Assembly (NCBI GenBank): GCA_022316685.1
Contig: JAKJHU010000157.1
Coordinates: 62,001 to 126,000, forward strand
DNA length: 64,000 nucleotides
Reading direction: 5' to 3'
Source: Progne subis subis
Lineage: Eukaryota > Chordata > Aves > Passeriformes > Hirundinidae
How positions within the stretch are numbered: the stretch's first letter is position 1; each line of letters opens with the position of its first letter. Shown one piece after another: positions 1-12,139 of the stretch. Below the pieces are notes generated by a model, which was not told where the DNA came from, did not search any database, and saw only the letters and a program-made list of their open reading frames with translations. The position numbers and the translations under genes are program-made.

Positions 1-3000
1 TCAGAGGTGATCACCTTGGGACGGCTTAGGAGAATGTGATGCAGATGCTGCAAACACCTCCCTCACAGCAGTCAAACACACCACCAGGACCAAAACCACC
101 TCCTCCCAGCCCATGGCGGGGAGGAGGGGTTTATCTCCTCCTCCACTCCGCTCTCCTGACAGCCCCAAGCCCCCTCCCTCGGTGCTGCCATCTGTTTTTC
201 TACTGATGGCAGGGGACGGGATGTTCCGCTGGCCCTCGAAAGGAGAAGTGCGCTCAGCGCTAACTTGTATTCCTGACGGGCTCCTGGAAGGGTTTGCATC
301 CCTCCCTCCCTCTCTCCCTGAAGTACGTGCCTCACTGCTGCGGCACTGGGGAACTTGGCAAGGACAGTAAGAGAGCGGGAGGCAGATGGATGACCAGATT
401 AACGGAAAGAGAAGGGAGGTGGGGAGAGGAGCGAGAGGGATGAGCAGGCAGGCTGATCCACCACCAGCGTGGCGTAAAGGTGAGTGAGAGTCCCTCTAAT
501 GCCATTGCGTGGTGACCTCGACTTTCCAATATGAGGCAGAGCTCCAGACAGAGCTGGGAAGGTTGGGCCTTGGCTACTGCTCCCATGCCCCGGCCTGAAG
601 TGACTCCACCAGAGAGAGACAGCACGAGCTGCCAGGTGGCCTGGATTTCTGTTATGTAGGGTAGCTCCCCTCACCGAGGCATCCAGAAGAGAAAGCTCCC
701 TGATCCAACACACACTTGGCAGTCAATGGAGAGACAACGGAATCTCCAAGGCGTGACTCAGACCTGAGGTGACATGGACAGTCCACTGGAACAGCATTTC
801 ACTGCCCAGTGATGGCAGAGTCTGGGCTCTTAAAGGAGGTGTTTCCATTGAGAGGCTCCTATGAAATGAGAGGGGACCTGGGACTAATAGGACCTGTGGA
901 CATGGCAAGTGAAGCTGAGCCATGTGAGTGAGGGGGGCCGCTATGCAGTGAGAACAGAACACAGGCTGCATTCTTTCTCTACCCTGCTCCTGCTGTGTGA
1001 TGCCTCCATACCCACAAGGGACTGGGGAAAGTGAAACAGCCTCTGAGAACTGCAGAGTTCTTCGTCACGAGGAGGGCAGAGAGGAAGAGGAATGGGGATG
1101 GAAGTCAGCACAGATGAGGTAGAAACAACATTCAGGGTATTCTGTGGTCAAATGGGGAGACTGGTGACATCTCCCTTCTTGGCAGTGCCAAGCAGCAGCT
1201 CCCAGAGCAATACTTTGAATGAGGCACTTTCAGTAAGAGTTACTCTTTACAGCAAGACAATGACTACTATGAAACTCGTGTGGGGAAAAAAGTTATCTAG
1301 GAAAATTTGGATTATTAGTCTAGCCTTAACAGCTTGCAGCACCGTAGGAGGAAACACATGGAAAAGAACAAACCAAGACGTGTATGTGAGAAGTGAGGAG
1401 AAAAGAAAACAGGGATGAGGAGGAGGCTGGGAGTTGTATCAAAAAGGGGAGCATGAGAGTGAAAGAAACTATTCGAGGATGAATCTTCATTAGTGTTACA
1501 GTGAGTGACTATGACGTTAAAAATAGCCCTGCCCCGATGAAACTGCTAACAAGGAAGAAGGCAGAGGAGGATCAGGATATCTAACAGAGAGTTAGTTGAC
1601 CTGAAGGACAAGAGAGAGAAACAAGATGACATTCTCTTGTATAAAACTGAACTCTTGTACTGATGGCAAAACATCTGCTGTTAGCTTGGTGCTCATCAGT
1701 TGGAAACAAAGGAGGAAGAGAAAGGTCTGGGTGTTCTTGCTGACCTCAGGATATCTGAACTGCCAGACTGATGCAACTGCAGAAACAACAGATATATTCC
1801 TGTGTACCATCAAAAGAGACATTTCCAGCACAAGGAAGCTTTATGCATGGCTTTGGTGAGACCTCGGATGGAAGAACATGTACTGAATGCTTGGTCATTC
1901 CTGATGAAACAATAATTGAAAGCAGAAAAAGCATTAAAAATCTACAAGGGTGATGAAGAACATGGGATCCCTCCATCTTCTGCTGGGACACTACAAAATT
2001 TTGGCTTGGTTAACCTCCTGTGTGCCAAGAGTCCTGCCGGGGACCGGTTTCTAAGAGTAAAGGAGGGCAACAAGCAAATAGGAACAGAAAGAGCTCATGC
2101 TGGCTGTGAACATGTTTGGGTGGTTGATGAGAGCACAGTGACTTACACTGGGACTTCAGGGACTCAGTCTCTCTCTCACACACAAATAAATAAACTGGCA
2201 TTTTTCATCATTCCCCATGGGATCTCTCACTGAACACACAGACCCAAGGTAAAGCACAGGAACCACACAGGAGGAAACACTAGGGTCAGTCTGGCATACT
2301 TGAGACTAAGAGAGAAGCCTTACAATTGTGTCAGCTTTCTGCTACCTGAGCTGCACAGGAAGGGAAGAAGAAACACCTCACACTCCATCAGATGCTTTTT
2401 TGAAAGGACCTAGCCCCAGAGAGCACAAGAAATTCTTCCCTGCTAGCAGAACCACCACAGACACAATCACTCAATCATCTGGTCTGCTCTTCCACTTAAG
2501 CCATCCCATTTCAAACACATTACCCCAGATTTGTGCTAAAAGATGCGGTTTAGAAGACACAGAGCTCCCAAAATGTCAGAGGATCCCTAACTTCTGGTAC
2601 TCAATCACCAAACACCTCTCTAGCACACAGCACCTCATTCCCCTACTCTTTCTGCCTGTCTCGCAGTAGACATGCACAGCACAGACATCGAATTTGGGAA
2701 ATAACTGCTGCACCTTCTGTAGACCATAAGGTTTCCTTCCTGGGGACGTGTCCCCTGCAACATTGCCCTTTCCCCCACACTTCAGTCGACAAAGAGCTGA
2801 GCTCAGCAGAACCAGTGAGGAAAAGCAATCATTCGCATTGAAACGAGCACAAGAAAAAAAAATACAATCAGCAAACCCCAAAGCTATTTTTGGTGTGCAA
2901 GCTCCATTTACATTTTCCTTTTTGGTAAAAATCCCAAACTTTCAGCATACAACATTCCAAAATTTCCCCCCTTTTTTCCTTTTATCCTCAATCATAATAA

Positions 3001-3581
3001 CAACTAGTCCTTGACAAAGACTGCCTATTTTTAATTTCCTTTGTGAACTGACTCCAGGATGCCTATGATTTTCTCCTGCCTGGTCATTATTCAAAACTAA
3101 ATGAGTGGCTAACCAATTTTTGCAAGGAATTCTTTGTCTGCAGATTCTTCAGGAGCAGTTTGTTTTGCATACACAAGGCTGGAAATCCTGATTGTTTGAT
3201 TTGGACAGGTGAGTCACACAGGGCTTTTCTGGACCCGTGTTACTCTAGAACTGCGGTTCTGGTTAGGGAAATATTCCAGCCTGGAGTCAGCTCAGGCTTT
3301 TGGGGGATACCCCTTGCCAGTGAAATCCTTTTGCTAGAATATTCTGCCTGAGCTGGCCAAAAAGAAGCAGGCAAGGAAGGAAATGGGTTATTGTGCAGCT
3401 CTTGCTCCCCAGCATCATCCTGGCTGGGGGGACTCTACCCAAGGATGCTTCCTCTGCTATCTCCGCTCATCCAGCAAGCCCTGGCCCAGCTCAGAGCAAA
3501 CATAAGGTCAAAGCAGTCTGGTTTGTGCTGGAGCAGGCCTTCACAGGCAGGAGCTCTCCTGCAAGGAGAGGGAGGGCTTAC
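1..3581 (-). other. PAPPA2 intron, 3' part (incomplete)
   Basis: This is non-coding intron following the last visible exon. No Notch-like-repeat exon, RNA gene or clear transposon was recognised. The stretch at about 2820-3120 is AT-rich. Open frames here are short, without domains, and on both strands. Confidence 0.7.
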
Positions 3582-3653
3582 CTCGCACGACTGGATGCAG
3601 TGAATGACAGCGGGGTCCGGATACCACTGCAGCCTGCCCGTGCACACGATGTT
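3582..3653 (-). CDS. PAPPA2: PAPPA2 exon: end of CCP5 ([13 protein letters not shown])
   Basis: This phase-0 exon of 24 codons encodes [20 protein letters not shown] and QSCE. It closes the last sushi module directly before Notch-like repeat 3. The acceptor is tctctcccag and the donor is gcgag|gtaagc. It is the most 3' exon I can find. The next exon should encode a C..xINN..C..DGGDCC Notch-like repeat and the C-terminus, and no such pattern was seen between 1 and 3581. Confidence 0.95.
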
Positions 3654-3882
3654 CTGGGAGAGAAGGAGAAGACAGCGGTTAGGCAAGGTGCATGAGGCAG
3701 GGAAACAGCCAGCAGAGTGCTTTCTGGAGCTAGAGGGTCTCCTACAACACTGCATTACTCACTGTGGAGCAGAGCAGCAGTGACACCCCCAGGATCCTCC
3801 CTGCAGCCTTTGAGGCCCAGCAAACCCAGGGCAGCTGCACCCAGGAACCCACAGACCAGGGGGTTCAAGGCAGAGACCAGAT

Positions 3883-3899
3883 ACACACACACACACACG
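3883..3899. repeat. (CA)n microsatellite
   Basis: A short run of about eight CA units, probably length-variable. Confidence 0.9.
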
Positions 3900-3923
3900 T
3901 GGGGTTATTTGTAGATGCATATT

Positions 3924-3974
3924 GGTTGGACTTGCTGATCTTGGAAGTCTTTTCCAGCCTTAGTGATTCTGTGT
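3924..3974 (+). repeat. CR1 LINE 3'-end relic
   Basis: This is a short match to the avian CR1 3' end: GGTTGGACTTGCTGATCTTG...GTCTTTTCCAGCCTTAGTGATTCTGTG. Confidence 0.75.
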
Positions 3975-6244
3975 TTCCATATTGATACAAAACCGGAAGA
4001 GGACAAAGGGAAAGGACAGGGACTACCTGAGAAGTGGGTTTGGCTGGCAGTGCCACCATAACCGTGTGACTCGGCCAGGAGCTGCTGCTGGAGGTAAGCC
4101 ACAAGAGGCTGAATCTACCATCACGTCTCTGCGTGATGCTGAATTCACCAGCTTCTCATCACTCAGAGCCTTCAGCAATCGGCTCACTGATCCCTGCTCA
4201 GGCTCTGAAAACTGTGTCCTGGGAGGACTCATCTCCCCAGACCTGACTTGAAGTGGATACACCAGACTCACGGTCACTCTGAGGCTCCCACTGGTATTTA
4301 CAAGGCACAAACTCAGCTGTTGCAGCCAGATGGACACAAGAGCGAGATGTGAAGGGCTCGGTTTCCCGGCCCTGGAACACACTGCCCTGCTCGTTTAGCT
4401 GGGGTTTGTGGGGAACACTCACGATTACACAGGGGGAAGAAAAGCCCCACCGCACATGCAATTTCCTCCTTGTAAAGCTCAGGCAGGCTTTGAAATCTGA
4501 GGCCCCATAAAACGGCGTCTGGCCTGTGAAAGTGTCCTAGGATGCCCTTCACAGCATGGGAATTGCACAGAGGGGTAGGTGTGCTTTCTCCCAGCTTCTT
4601 GTTTGATATGTTCAGTGACAAGAAGACTGGCTCCAGCATTCCCAGGTGGCAGGACAGCTAGAGATGGGGCAAGCTCTGCCCACACAGACCAGCTGCAGGC
4701 CCTTCTGCAGCATCTTTGATCAAGACTGTGATGAGGCTGGAGCAGGATGAGGCCCTGGCCCTCCTCAGCTAGCGCAGGGAGGGCAGTCCCAGAAAGAGCC
4801 AGCCTAATGGGGCCAAGACTGGGGAATTCCAGAGCCCACCAGTTCCTGCTCAGCCAAAAGGATGTGTGCATCCCAGCCCCATGGAGCTGCTTTGTATGTG
4901 GTTGTTGTGCAACTGGGATGCCATTTTAGCATACTCATATTAGGATACTCCTATTCCAGGCTGGGAAATAAGGGCAGAGAGACAAACCTTCTCAGCTGTG
5001 GGATGCAATGAATCAGAGCTGAAAGCAAAACAGGACTGTGCCTTCTCTGAGTGGCCTCTGTGGTTCCCGGTGTTGTTTGCCCCATCCGCTCCATCTCATG
5101 GAGCATAGCAGCTCCTGGGAACAGCAAACTGCTGGAAGCTTGGGGGAGCCAAGCAAGGAGCAGAGACAGAAGCCAGGACAGAGAGGAAAACAAGATGGTC
5201 CAGGGAGAGAGCTCCTGGCAAAGGACAGGGCTCCTTCTTAAAATAGCGTCTCCTCTCCCTCCTCCTCTCCTCTGCAAAATGCCTCCCTTGCACGAAAGCC
5301 TGCAGTGGTGGTGAAAGGGAAGCCGAACGCCACTGCCTCAATGGGCCAAGCCATCTGATCCCTCAAAGGCAAGGACTCCTTCCAAGGCTCGTGCTTAACC
5401 ATCCCACATGCCCCAGGCATCCTCACCCCCCCGGCAGCCGTCTGCCGTGGGTCTGATTCAAGGCAACACACAGTAGTATCCACAGGCATGATGCTGGGCC
5501 TCCTGCGGGTTCCCAGGAGGAGGGGAAAGCATTTGGATGGGAGCACTGGCTCCTGGGAAGATTGTTTGCTTTTCTTTGTTCCACCTCCTTCCTTATACAT
5601 CTCATTTTTATTTCAAGAAATATTACCCCGCCAGAGCTGCCTTTTGGTAAAGTCGTGCCATGAGGATCCAAACTATTCGAGCTATTTGAGCTGCTTTGCC
5701 TACAAAATGAGTAAGAGGTGGGGAGGGAAAGGCTCCCCTGTTCCAGCAGCAGAGGCACCCGGCCGGCCAGCGGGTCCTGGCAGCTGGAGACACCTTTCAG
5801 CTGACAGCGCCCTGCCTCTTCCTTGGCAGGGAAATGCCTGCCCAGGATTGCATCTCTGCTGCCAGGTAACTGGGGACCCAGGCTTACACTGTACCACAGG
5901 CGGCTTTTGCTCTCCCAGCACACTGGCTGACAATAAACAGTAGCTTAATGGGTTTAGGCACACAGCACATCCTGAAAAATCAGTGGGATTCTTGCATTAA
6001 ACTTCATATATTGCGGTGTCCTGCAGTTCCTTGAAAGCTGGCTTGGGAGCTGATAACTACGCTGAACTTTGGTATGAGGGAGCAGGAAGATGCGTAGTAG
6101 AATCCACCGCTTGTCTTTACAATTCTTACCCTTCTTCATCTGAGGCAGAGATTTTGGGATAGAACACCAGATGGAGAAGGAGGGAGGTTCCCTCTCTATG
6201 CTGCCAGCAATCCTGCTGCTGGAAGAACTCATCTCCCCTTTTAC

Positions 6245-6354
6245 CTGGACTCTGGTGGGCTGCAGCCGGTGATCCATTGTCTCAGCAGTGACATTTTTGG
6301 GGAGTATGACGGGGTCGCTGGGAGGAATGATACAGGAAGGAATGCACACAGCAC
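6245..6354 (-). CDS. PAPPA2: PAPPA2 exon: PPSDPVILP segment of CCP5
   Basis: This exon encodes 36 codons after a split Gly: [37 protein letters not shown]. It is an insertion-like stretch inside the last sushi module, matching PPSDPVMLPENITA of human PAPPA2 from memory. NVT is a potential glycan site conserved with NIT. The acceptor is tcccacag and the donor is gtccag|gtaaaag, phase 0. Confidence 0.96.
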
Positions 6355-7460
6355 CTGTGGGAGAAGAGAGAGCCTTGAGAACCTTACCAGGAGCTAGGTG
6401 TCAGTGCCTTGTAGGAGGCCACCTCTGATGGCAGAGAGAGATGTAGAGGGGATGTTTCTCCTCCCAGCCTGGATTAACAATTTCTTACCCAAATCCTGAA
6501 TTAACCAACAGCCTACAGGAGTTGTACCCAATTCTCTTCTCTCAGATGAAAGAAAAACTGAACACAACTTAAGAGAAAGACTCCAATCTTGATGGCAGGA
6601 CATGGGACCTAGCATGAAAATAAGTCTGGTCTGGATGTTATATCATATTTGCTGACATGTTAAGAAACTTCTTTCAGAATTTTTCTACCACAGAGAATTC
6701 TCACTGCCTTCCCATGACCCAGGAAGAAAAAAAATCTGCAAAAACCATCTGGGTAAAACAGGTGGGATCCCAGCCCTAATCCTAGCCTCACATCAGGTCT
6801 GTCCTGAGCTTAGCCTCAGTAGTCCCTGTCATTAGACTGTCCTCAGCCTGGTTTGACCAAGCTAGGATGACTGGTTCATTTGCTTCAGAGTAATACAGGC
6901 TATGCTCAAGCATCCTGTCCAGACCAAATGCAACAACCATAGCTGAGTGTTGCAGCTTTTCCTGAAAGCACAAAGCAACCAAGTCCTGCAGACAGAAATG
7001 GATAATGCGGTCCCTCATCTGGTGAAAGCGCCCTGTTACACCCAATTGTCACCGCAGCTTTTACGGCCTTTATCTAGGACTTGCTACATTAACCCTGCAA
7101 ACAGCAACAGTAGTAGCAAGTAGAGAGACCTCAGAAAAGGTGGAGGGTTACAGATCAGGAAAATTAATGCAAAGAGCTGGGTTCGCCCTAAAGACAATCC
7201 CTGCTGCTTCTGAAAAGAGGGATGCTTAATGCTGGAGACAGCTTTAGATTTGAGTCTTGCTCAGGAGTGCAACCAGGGTGAGCACAAGGCTAAAGCCACC
7301 AAGGCTCTGTGTTTATAAAGATGATAGAAAAGAAAACAAGATTTTTTTTTTTTTTTTCCCCCTCCTATTTAGTGGGGACCTGTACAGGAAGTGTCATTGT
7401 GACTATCAGCTGTCTGGGATGATTGAGTCAATGCAAAGTCCAGTTTCCATCTGCCCTCAC
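6355..7460 (-). other. PAPPA2 intron
   Basis: This intron holds a poly-T run at 7342-7357 and otherwise nothing recognisable on either strand. Confidence 0.8.
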
Positions 7461-7593
7461 CTATGCCATGCCCCTGCTCACACTTGTACTCCACAAAGTT
7501 CAGCTCTGGGGGCGGTGGGCAGGTGCCCCGCAAGCTCTCACACAGTTTGAACTCCTCTGTCCACAAGCCCTCCTTGGTGCAGACGATAGGAAC
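7461..7593 (-). CDS. PAPPA2: PAPPA2 exon: CCP4 end and CCP5 start
   Basis: This exon encodes 44 codons plus one base: [20 protein letters not shown], then [20 protein letters not shown] and GI. CTKEGLW...KLCE closes one sushi module and CPPP...VEYKCEQG starts the next. The acceptor is tttgcag and the donor is catag|gtgagg, ending in phase 1. The sequence is almost unchanged from mammalian PAPPA2, suggesting strong constraint. Confidence 0.97.
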
Positions 7594-8269
7594 CTGCAAA
7601 GCAGAGGGAGAGCAGCTGGCATTACTCACCCTGCCCATCTCCACGCAAGGACACCCATCCCACCAGCCACGCCCAGAGAAAAGCTCCCCAAGGCAGCTGG
7701 GCTGAAGCCATCTGGTCCAGCCTATGTGCACTGAGCAGAAAGACAATTGTTTGCCAGCTACTGCTGGATCCCACCAGAGGGAATGAGCCACAGTTCTTCT
7801 GACAAGACCCTTACCAAACATTGATACAATACCTGGGTGGAAGAGATGGCAGGCTGCAGCCTCCAGGCCCAGGGAAACCCCTTGGTAAACACAACTGCTG
7901 AAGCAAGCTTGCCCACTATCCCAAGCGAAGGCTTTCACAGCAGCTCCCCAAAATCCCTACTTATGCTTTATGACCCTTTTCACCCAAGATAAGCCAGCTT
8001 GTTTAGGAGTACTGCTTTCCAGCTAGATCCCCAGGGAGCAGGTGAGAATCCCCAGGCAGTGGTGCACCTTGTGCCATGTTTGCGGCCCAGCAAGAACAGC
8101 TCTGGGCTTGTAGAGGGTCTGCTCTTTGGTGGTAAAAGGATATCTGGCCTTGGGGATGGGTCGAACTGCTGCAGGGCCCCTCTACAAATCAGAGCACAGG
8201 GAGCCCTGCCCTCGACAGATGCTCTGAAACACAAGGTGCGGTCAGCGCCTGCCTCCCCCCGACACTCAC
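7594..8269 (-). other. PAPPA2 intron
   Basis: This short intron separates two exons of the sushi region. I see no repeat or other feature in it. Confidence 0.8.
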
Positions 8270-8438
8270 CTGCTGTCCCTGCTGCTCGCAGTTGAGGACA
8301 CACTGACTGTCCAGCTCGAAGCCCCGGGTGCAGTTGTACATGCCCTCGAAGACGGGGGGTGGCGGCTTGCAAACCACGGGGACACAGTGTCCCTCTTCCC
8401 ACTGCCCGCTCTCCAGGCACTGGACCTTCAGGAACTTC
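8270..8438 (-). CDS. PAPPA2: PAPPA2 exon: CCP3 end and CCP4 start
   Basis: This exon encodes about 56 residues: [40 protein letters not shown] and [26 protein letters not shown] is the sushi-to-sushi linker pattern, and NCT is a potential N-glycan site. The acceptor is ttttcccag and the donor is cagcag|gtgagtg, phase 0. It matches human PAPPA2 [17 protein letters not shown] closely, which PAPPA lacks. Confidence 0.97.
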
Positions 8439-11414
8439 CTGGGAAAACACAGACGCCAGACTTGCCTGCAGAACCCCAAACAATGCACCTTGGCTGCACC
8501 AGGCATCCCAGAGATGTCAGGAGCAGACTTAAAGCATCTCTCCTGGAGAACCATCATGCCTCCCATGTGTAGGACTTTCCCATACCATAAAATCTCTCAC
8601 CATGGGAAGGCCTTCCAAAGGGATGCCCTGTGCTTAACCAGGGCCTTTTCTTCTCATCCCTGGAAGGATTGCACAGATCTAAGAGCACTGCATGCATTTC
8701 CCTTGCACTTGCCACCCTGCTGCTCCCTACTTCTTGTGGTGCTCCCAAACCATTCCTCCAACAGTTCCTGCAGGTCCTGGTCTGCTTTGTCCCACCGCCA
8801 GTAGCTGCATACTTTGCTGGATGGAGTTTGCCTCCTCCAGTAAATCCTCTGGCCCGTGCCCAGCTACTCCTGAGGCTCTTCTTTGTACTCCAGCCAGATC
8901 TGTCAATCCTGCTCTCGCCAAGGGGCGGCCGTGCCGCAGCAGACCAGTACCACCCTATGCTGCTAAAACAGCCCAGACACAAACCACTGGTCAAGAAAAG
9001 AAAGAATGAGAATGTCCAGGAGCTGAGCCCACCCACTTTTCAGTTGCCTGTCCCTGGCAGTGATAGAGACACCACATCTTTCACACAGAGGCATCAAAAC
9101 TGGTGAGGCATCAGGCTGGCCAAGGACTGCTCTCGGCAGAGGTCATATCACTGCCCTGATGGGCTTCACCTGAGCCAGAGCTGATTGCTCCATCCCTAAT
9201 GAGACTTTCCCCCCCTGCTCCTGTCCTCCTTTACTAGACAGCACACTGCAGCTGCCTGCCCCTGCCCTCTCCCACCGCGGGTGTCAGCAGGCTGGGCTCC
9301 AGGCACCACGTTAGGGAATTTACAGCCTGCCACAGGTATGGGGAGGGGGCCTCCAGGGGTTAGAGAAACCCCTGGGGGAAGGCACTAAATTGCCCCTTGT
9401 TCAGAGAGGCAGCTGACAGAGTGTGGGGCCACCCCTGTGCTCCCTAACACCTGGTGCAAAGTCCTGACATTTCGTGGGGCCAACTCAGCTGTGCCTCCAC
9501 ACGCGGTACAGGGTCACACAGCCTGGAGAAACAAGGGGAACCACTTTGCACCCATCCCACTGCCAGAGCAGGGGTGTTCCCTATCAGTTTTCTGCTGGGA
9601 GCTCCTGGATGAGATATTTCAGAGGTTTTTGCAGCATTCTCATATTTTAAAATATTTGCAGCTCTTGGAGAATCTCCTTCTCCCTCCAGAAATCAGGGAT
9701 CTGGTTTTTGTCACAACTGTATAAAGGGGCAGTGGCTTCCTGCCAAGGTGAATGCAGGCTCCAGCAGGTAACATGGAGGCAGGCAGCGTAGGGATTGGGA
9801 CACATCAAGTCCACTGGCACAGAGCTCTGCACAAATCTTCCCTCCAGCCCAGCTGAGAAGTGAGGGTGGCTGTGGTGTGAGCAGCAAGGGTTGCCGCAGT
9901 ATCACCCCTTCAGCAGCAGCCTTGAATTAACTAAGGGAACTGCAGCTATGAAGTATTTCAGAAAGCTGGTGAGGTGGAGGGACTCTGGATTCCATTGTAG
10001 GCAGCTGTGGTTTTGGTCCTTTCCTCACTTAACTTTCTTGGTTGCCTGCCCTTTCCATGAAGATAATAGTCACTGCCATGCAAAGATGTCCCCATCAGAC
10101 TTTGCCTTCTCCCAAATCTGACTGAATGCTTCGCTCTGCCCAAGTTCAAAGGTAAGCAAAGGCACATGCCAAGAAGTACTAATCCATGCTGGATGTCCAG
10201 CTCTGAAAGTTGCATTTTCCCCTTCTTGAATTTCCTGGCTCACAGGGTGTGGATCCAGCTGTAGGACTCAGAGGGGGTAAAACACTGGGAGTTATGGAGG
10301 CAGAAACGAACAGATAGTGTGAAATCACTGCAGCAGCAATACCTCAGGCACTGAGAAAACTCCTTTAAAGACCAGGAGCATCCCAGCCTCACATGACCTT
10401 TCACCAGGTGGCCATTGCACCTCCCTGTTGCTCTCCAAATCATGGCAATGCCCTGTGCCCAGGAAGGCCTGGGGAGGTGGGTCAAGCATGGGGAGGACAC
10501 GCTGTGGCAGCTGCAGTTTGCTCAGGTGCAGGCTCTGGCTTGCAGCCCCATCATCCTCATAGGGGCTCCTGGTTTTGATGTGGTGCTGGAGTGACCCCAG
10601 TCAGAGCCAGCACCGTGCATGGCCTCTCACACCTCTCCCCCAAACCTGCACCCCCCCCAGACCACCTTGCTCTGAGGCTCAACCCACTGCAGCATCCATC
10701 CAGGGACTTCAAACACAGTCATAGCCCAGGCTGACCCTGGGGTAGAGGGTGGGGTGGGGACCCCTCCCACATATATGAAATAAGCTGTTCATGAGGAAGC
10801 ATGGAGAAGGGAAGGGACAGGCTTAAAAAAAAATGTATGTACATAAATACACACAACTTCATAGGAGCTTGAAATTTCTGGACCCCCTCCTACACCCCAA
10901 CTTCTTCTGATCTGGGTTAGTGGCACTTCTTGAGGATTAACAAGGAAGCCAGGAAAATCAGTCAACCCTCCAAACAACCAGGCAAGGCTAATGGACAGAG
11001 GAGGCAAGGGAGATGTCTGAGGCCAGCAAGGGCTGCATCTGAGGGGAAGGCATGAGCACTTGCCCAGCTCCAGGAGCTGAACATGCAGAGCCTGGCAGGG
11101 ATCCAGCCCTCTTCTGAGGCAGCCAGCTTGGGCAGGGGGAGTGGGTTTCCTGTGCAGGAATGGTGACAAATGAACCTAAAGTTGTGTTGTAGTTGTTAGA
11201 TAAAAGGTTGTTTTCTTTTATCTAGAAGGGGCAAGATACAGGCAGGGGCAGTGAGTGCTTTTGTGCCCAAGACACAAGTGCCTGACGCCCTCCGAAACTG
11301 CAGTGCTCCTGGATTAGGCTGTCCTACTTGCCCCGCTGTGAACTTTGCTTTGTTTCCAGTCCTCAGACTGCTAACTCCTTCCAGTCCCCATTTTCTCCTC
11401 CACATTCTCCCACT

Positions 11415-11462
11415 CCCTCTCCTTCTTCCATGGTCTCTCCCTCTCCTTCTTCCATGGTCTCT
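11415..11462. repeat. Perfect 24-bp tandem duplication
   Basis: A pyrimidine-rich 24-bp unit (start CCCTCTCCTTCTTCCATGGT) is present twice in a row without mismatch. Confidence 0.95.
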
Positions 11463-11807
11463 CTGTTGTTTTTGAACAGGGAGAGAAGGAAGAGGGGCTG
11501 ACATCTCCTGGAAGTTCACTGGAGACTGTGCTGGGCTCTGCTGACCTCTGGTCAAAATGCAGGCTGAGACTTTCAAATCTGCATGAAAATACCAAAGTGT
11601 TTCTTTGCTTCATTCCCTCAAGCTAGCAGGAGTTCAATCCCTCACAAAGGCAGTTTGAGATCACCAAATCTCTTCTCTCCAAGGAATCATCACACAATGG
11701 GCAAGTGAAACAAGTCCCCTGAAGGGTCTGACCTTTTAGGTCCCCAAATTAAGAGCGTCCTCTCAACATTGGAACGCTCCTCTAAAGGATCTCCTAGCTA
11801 TTATCAC

Positions 11808-11932
11808 ACAATCATGGAATTGGCTTGGGTTGAAAGGGACCTTAAAGATCATCTTGCTCCAACCCCCCTGCCATTGACAGGGACACCTTCTACTAGACCA
11901 AGATTCTCCAAGCCCCATCCAACCTGATCTTG
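11808..11932 (-). repeat. CR1 LINE 3'-end fragment
   Basis: The reverse complement of a CR1 3' end, with hallmark AATCATGGAATTGGCTTGGG, GGGACCTTAAAGATCATCTTG and CCCTGCCA...AGGGACACCTTC on the plus strand. Confidence 0.88.
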
Positions 11933-12139
11933 TCTATTTCTGTCAGAGATCTGCTTTAGATGGCACTGCATGTTGGAAGCAACAGCACGAAGAGCTGTGG
12001 GGGTGATGCCCCCTTCCCCCAAAGTATCTGACAGACCCCTGACTTTCAGGCCAGCACTTTTCAATGCTACAGCTCTGGGTGATGCTGAACATTTCTCCTT
12101 GACAGTCCACATCTTTGTGTGATCCAGGTGGTGGGTTGG

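Larger units (their letters stand above)
3654..6244 (-). other. PAPPA2 intron
   Basis: This intron contains a short (CA)n run at 3883-3899 and a CR1 3'-end relic at 3924-3974. I see nothing else of note. A 166-codon minus-strand frame at 5423-5923 has no domain. Confidence 0.75.

Noticed and set aside
5423..5923. 166-codon minus-strand and 151-codon plus-strand open frames
   Set aside because: They are intronic, overlap each other on opposite strands, and have no motif or splice support.
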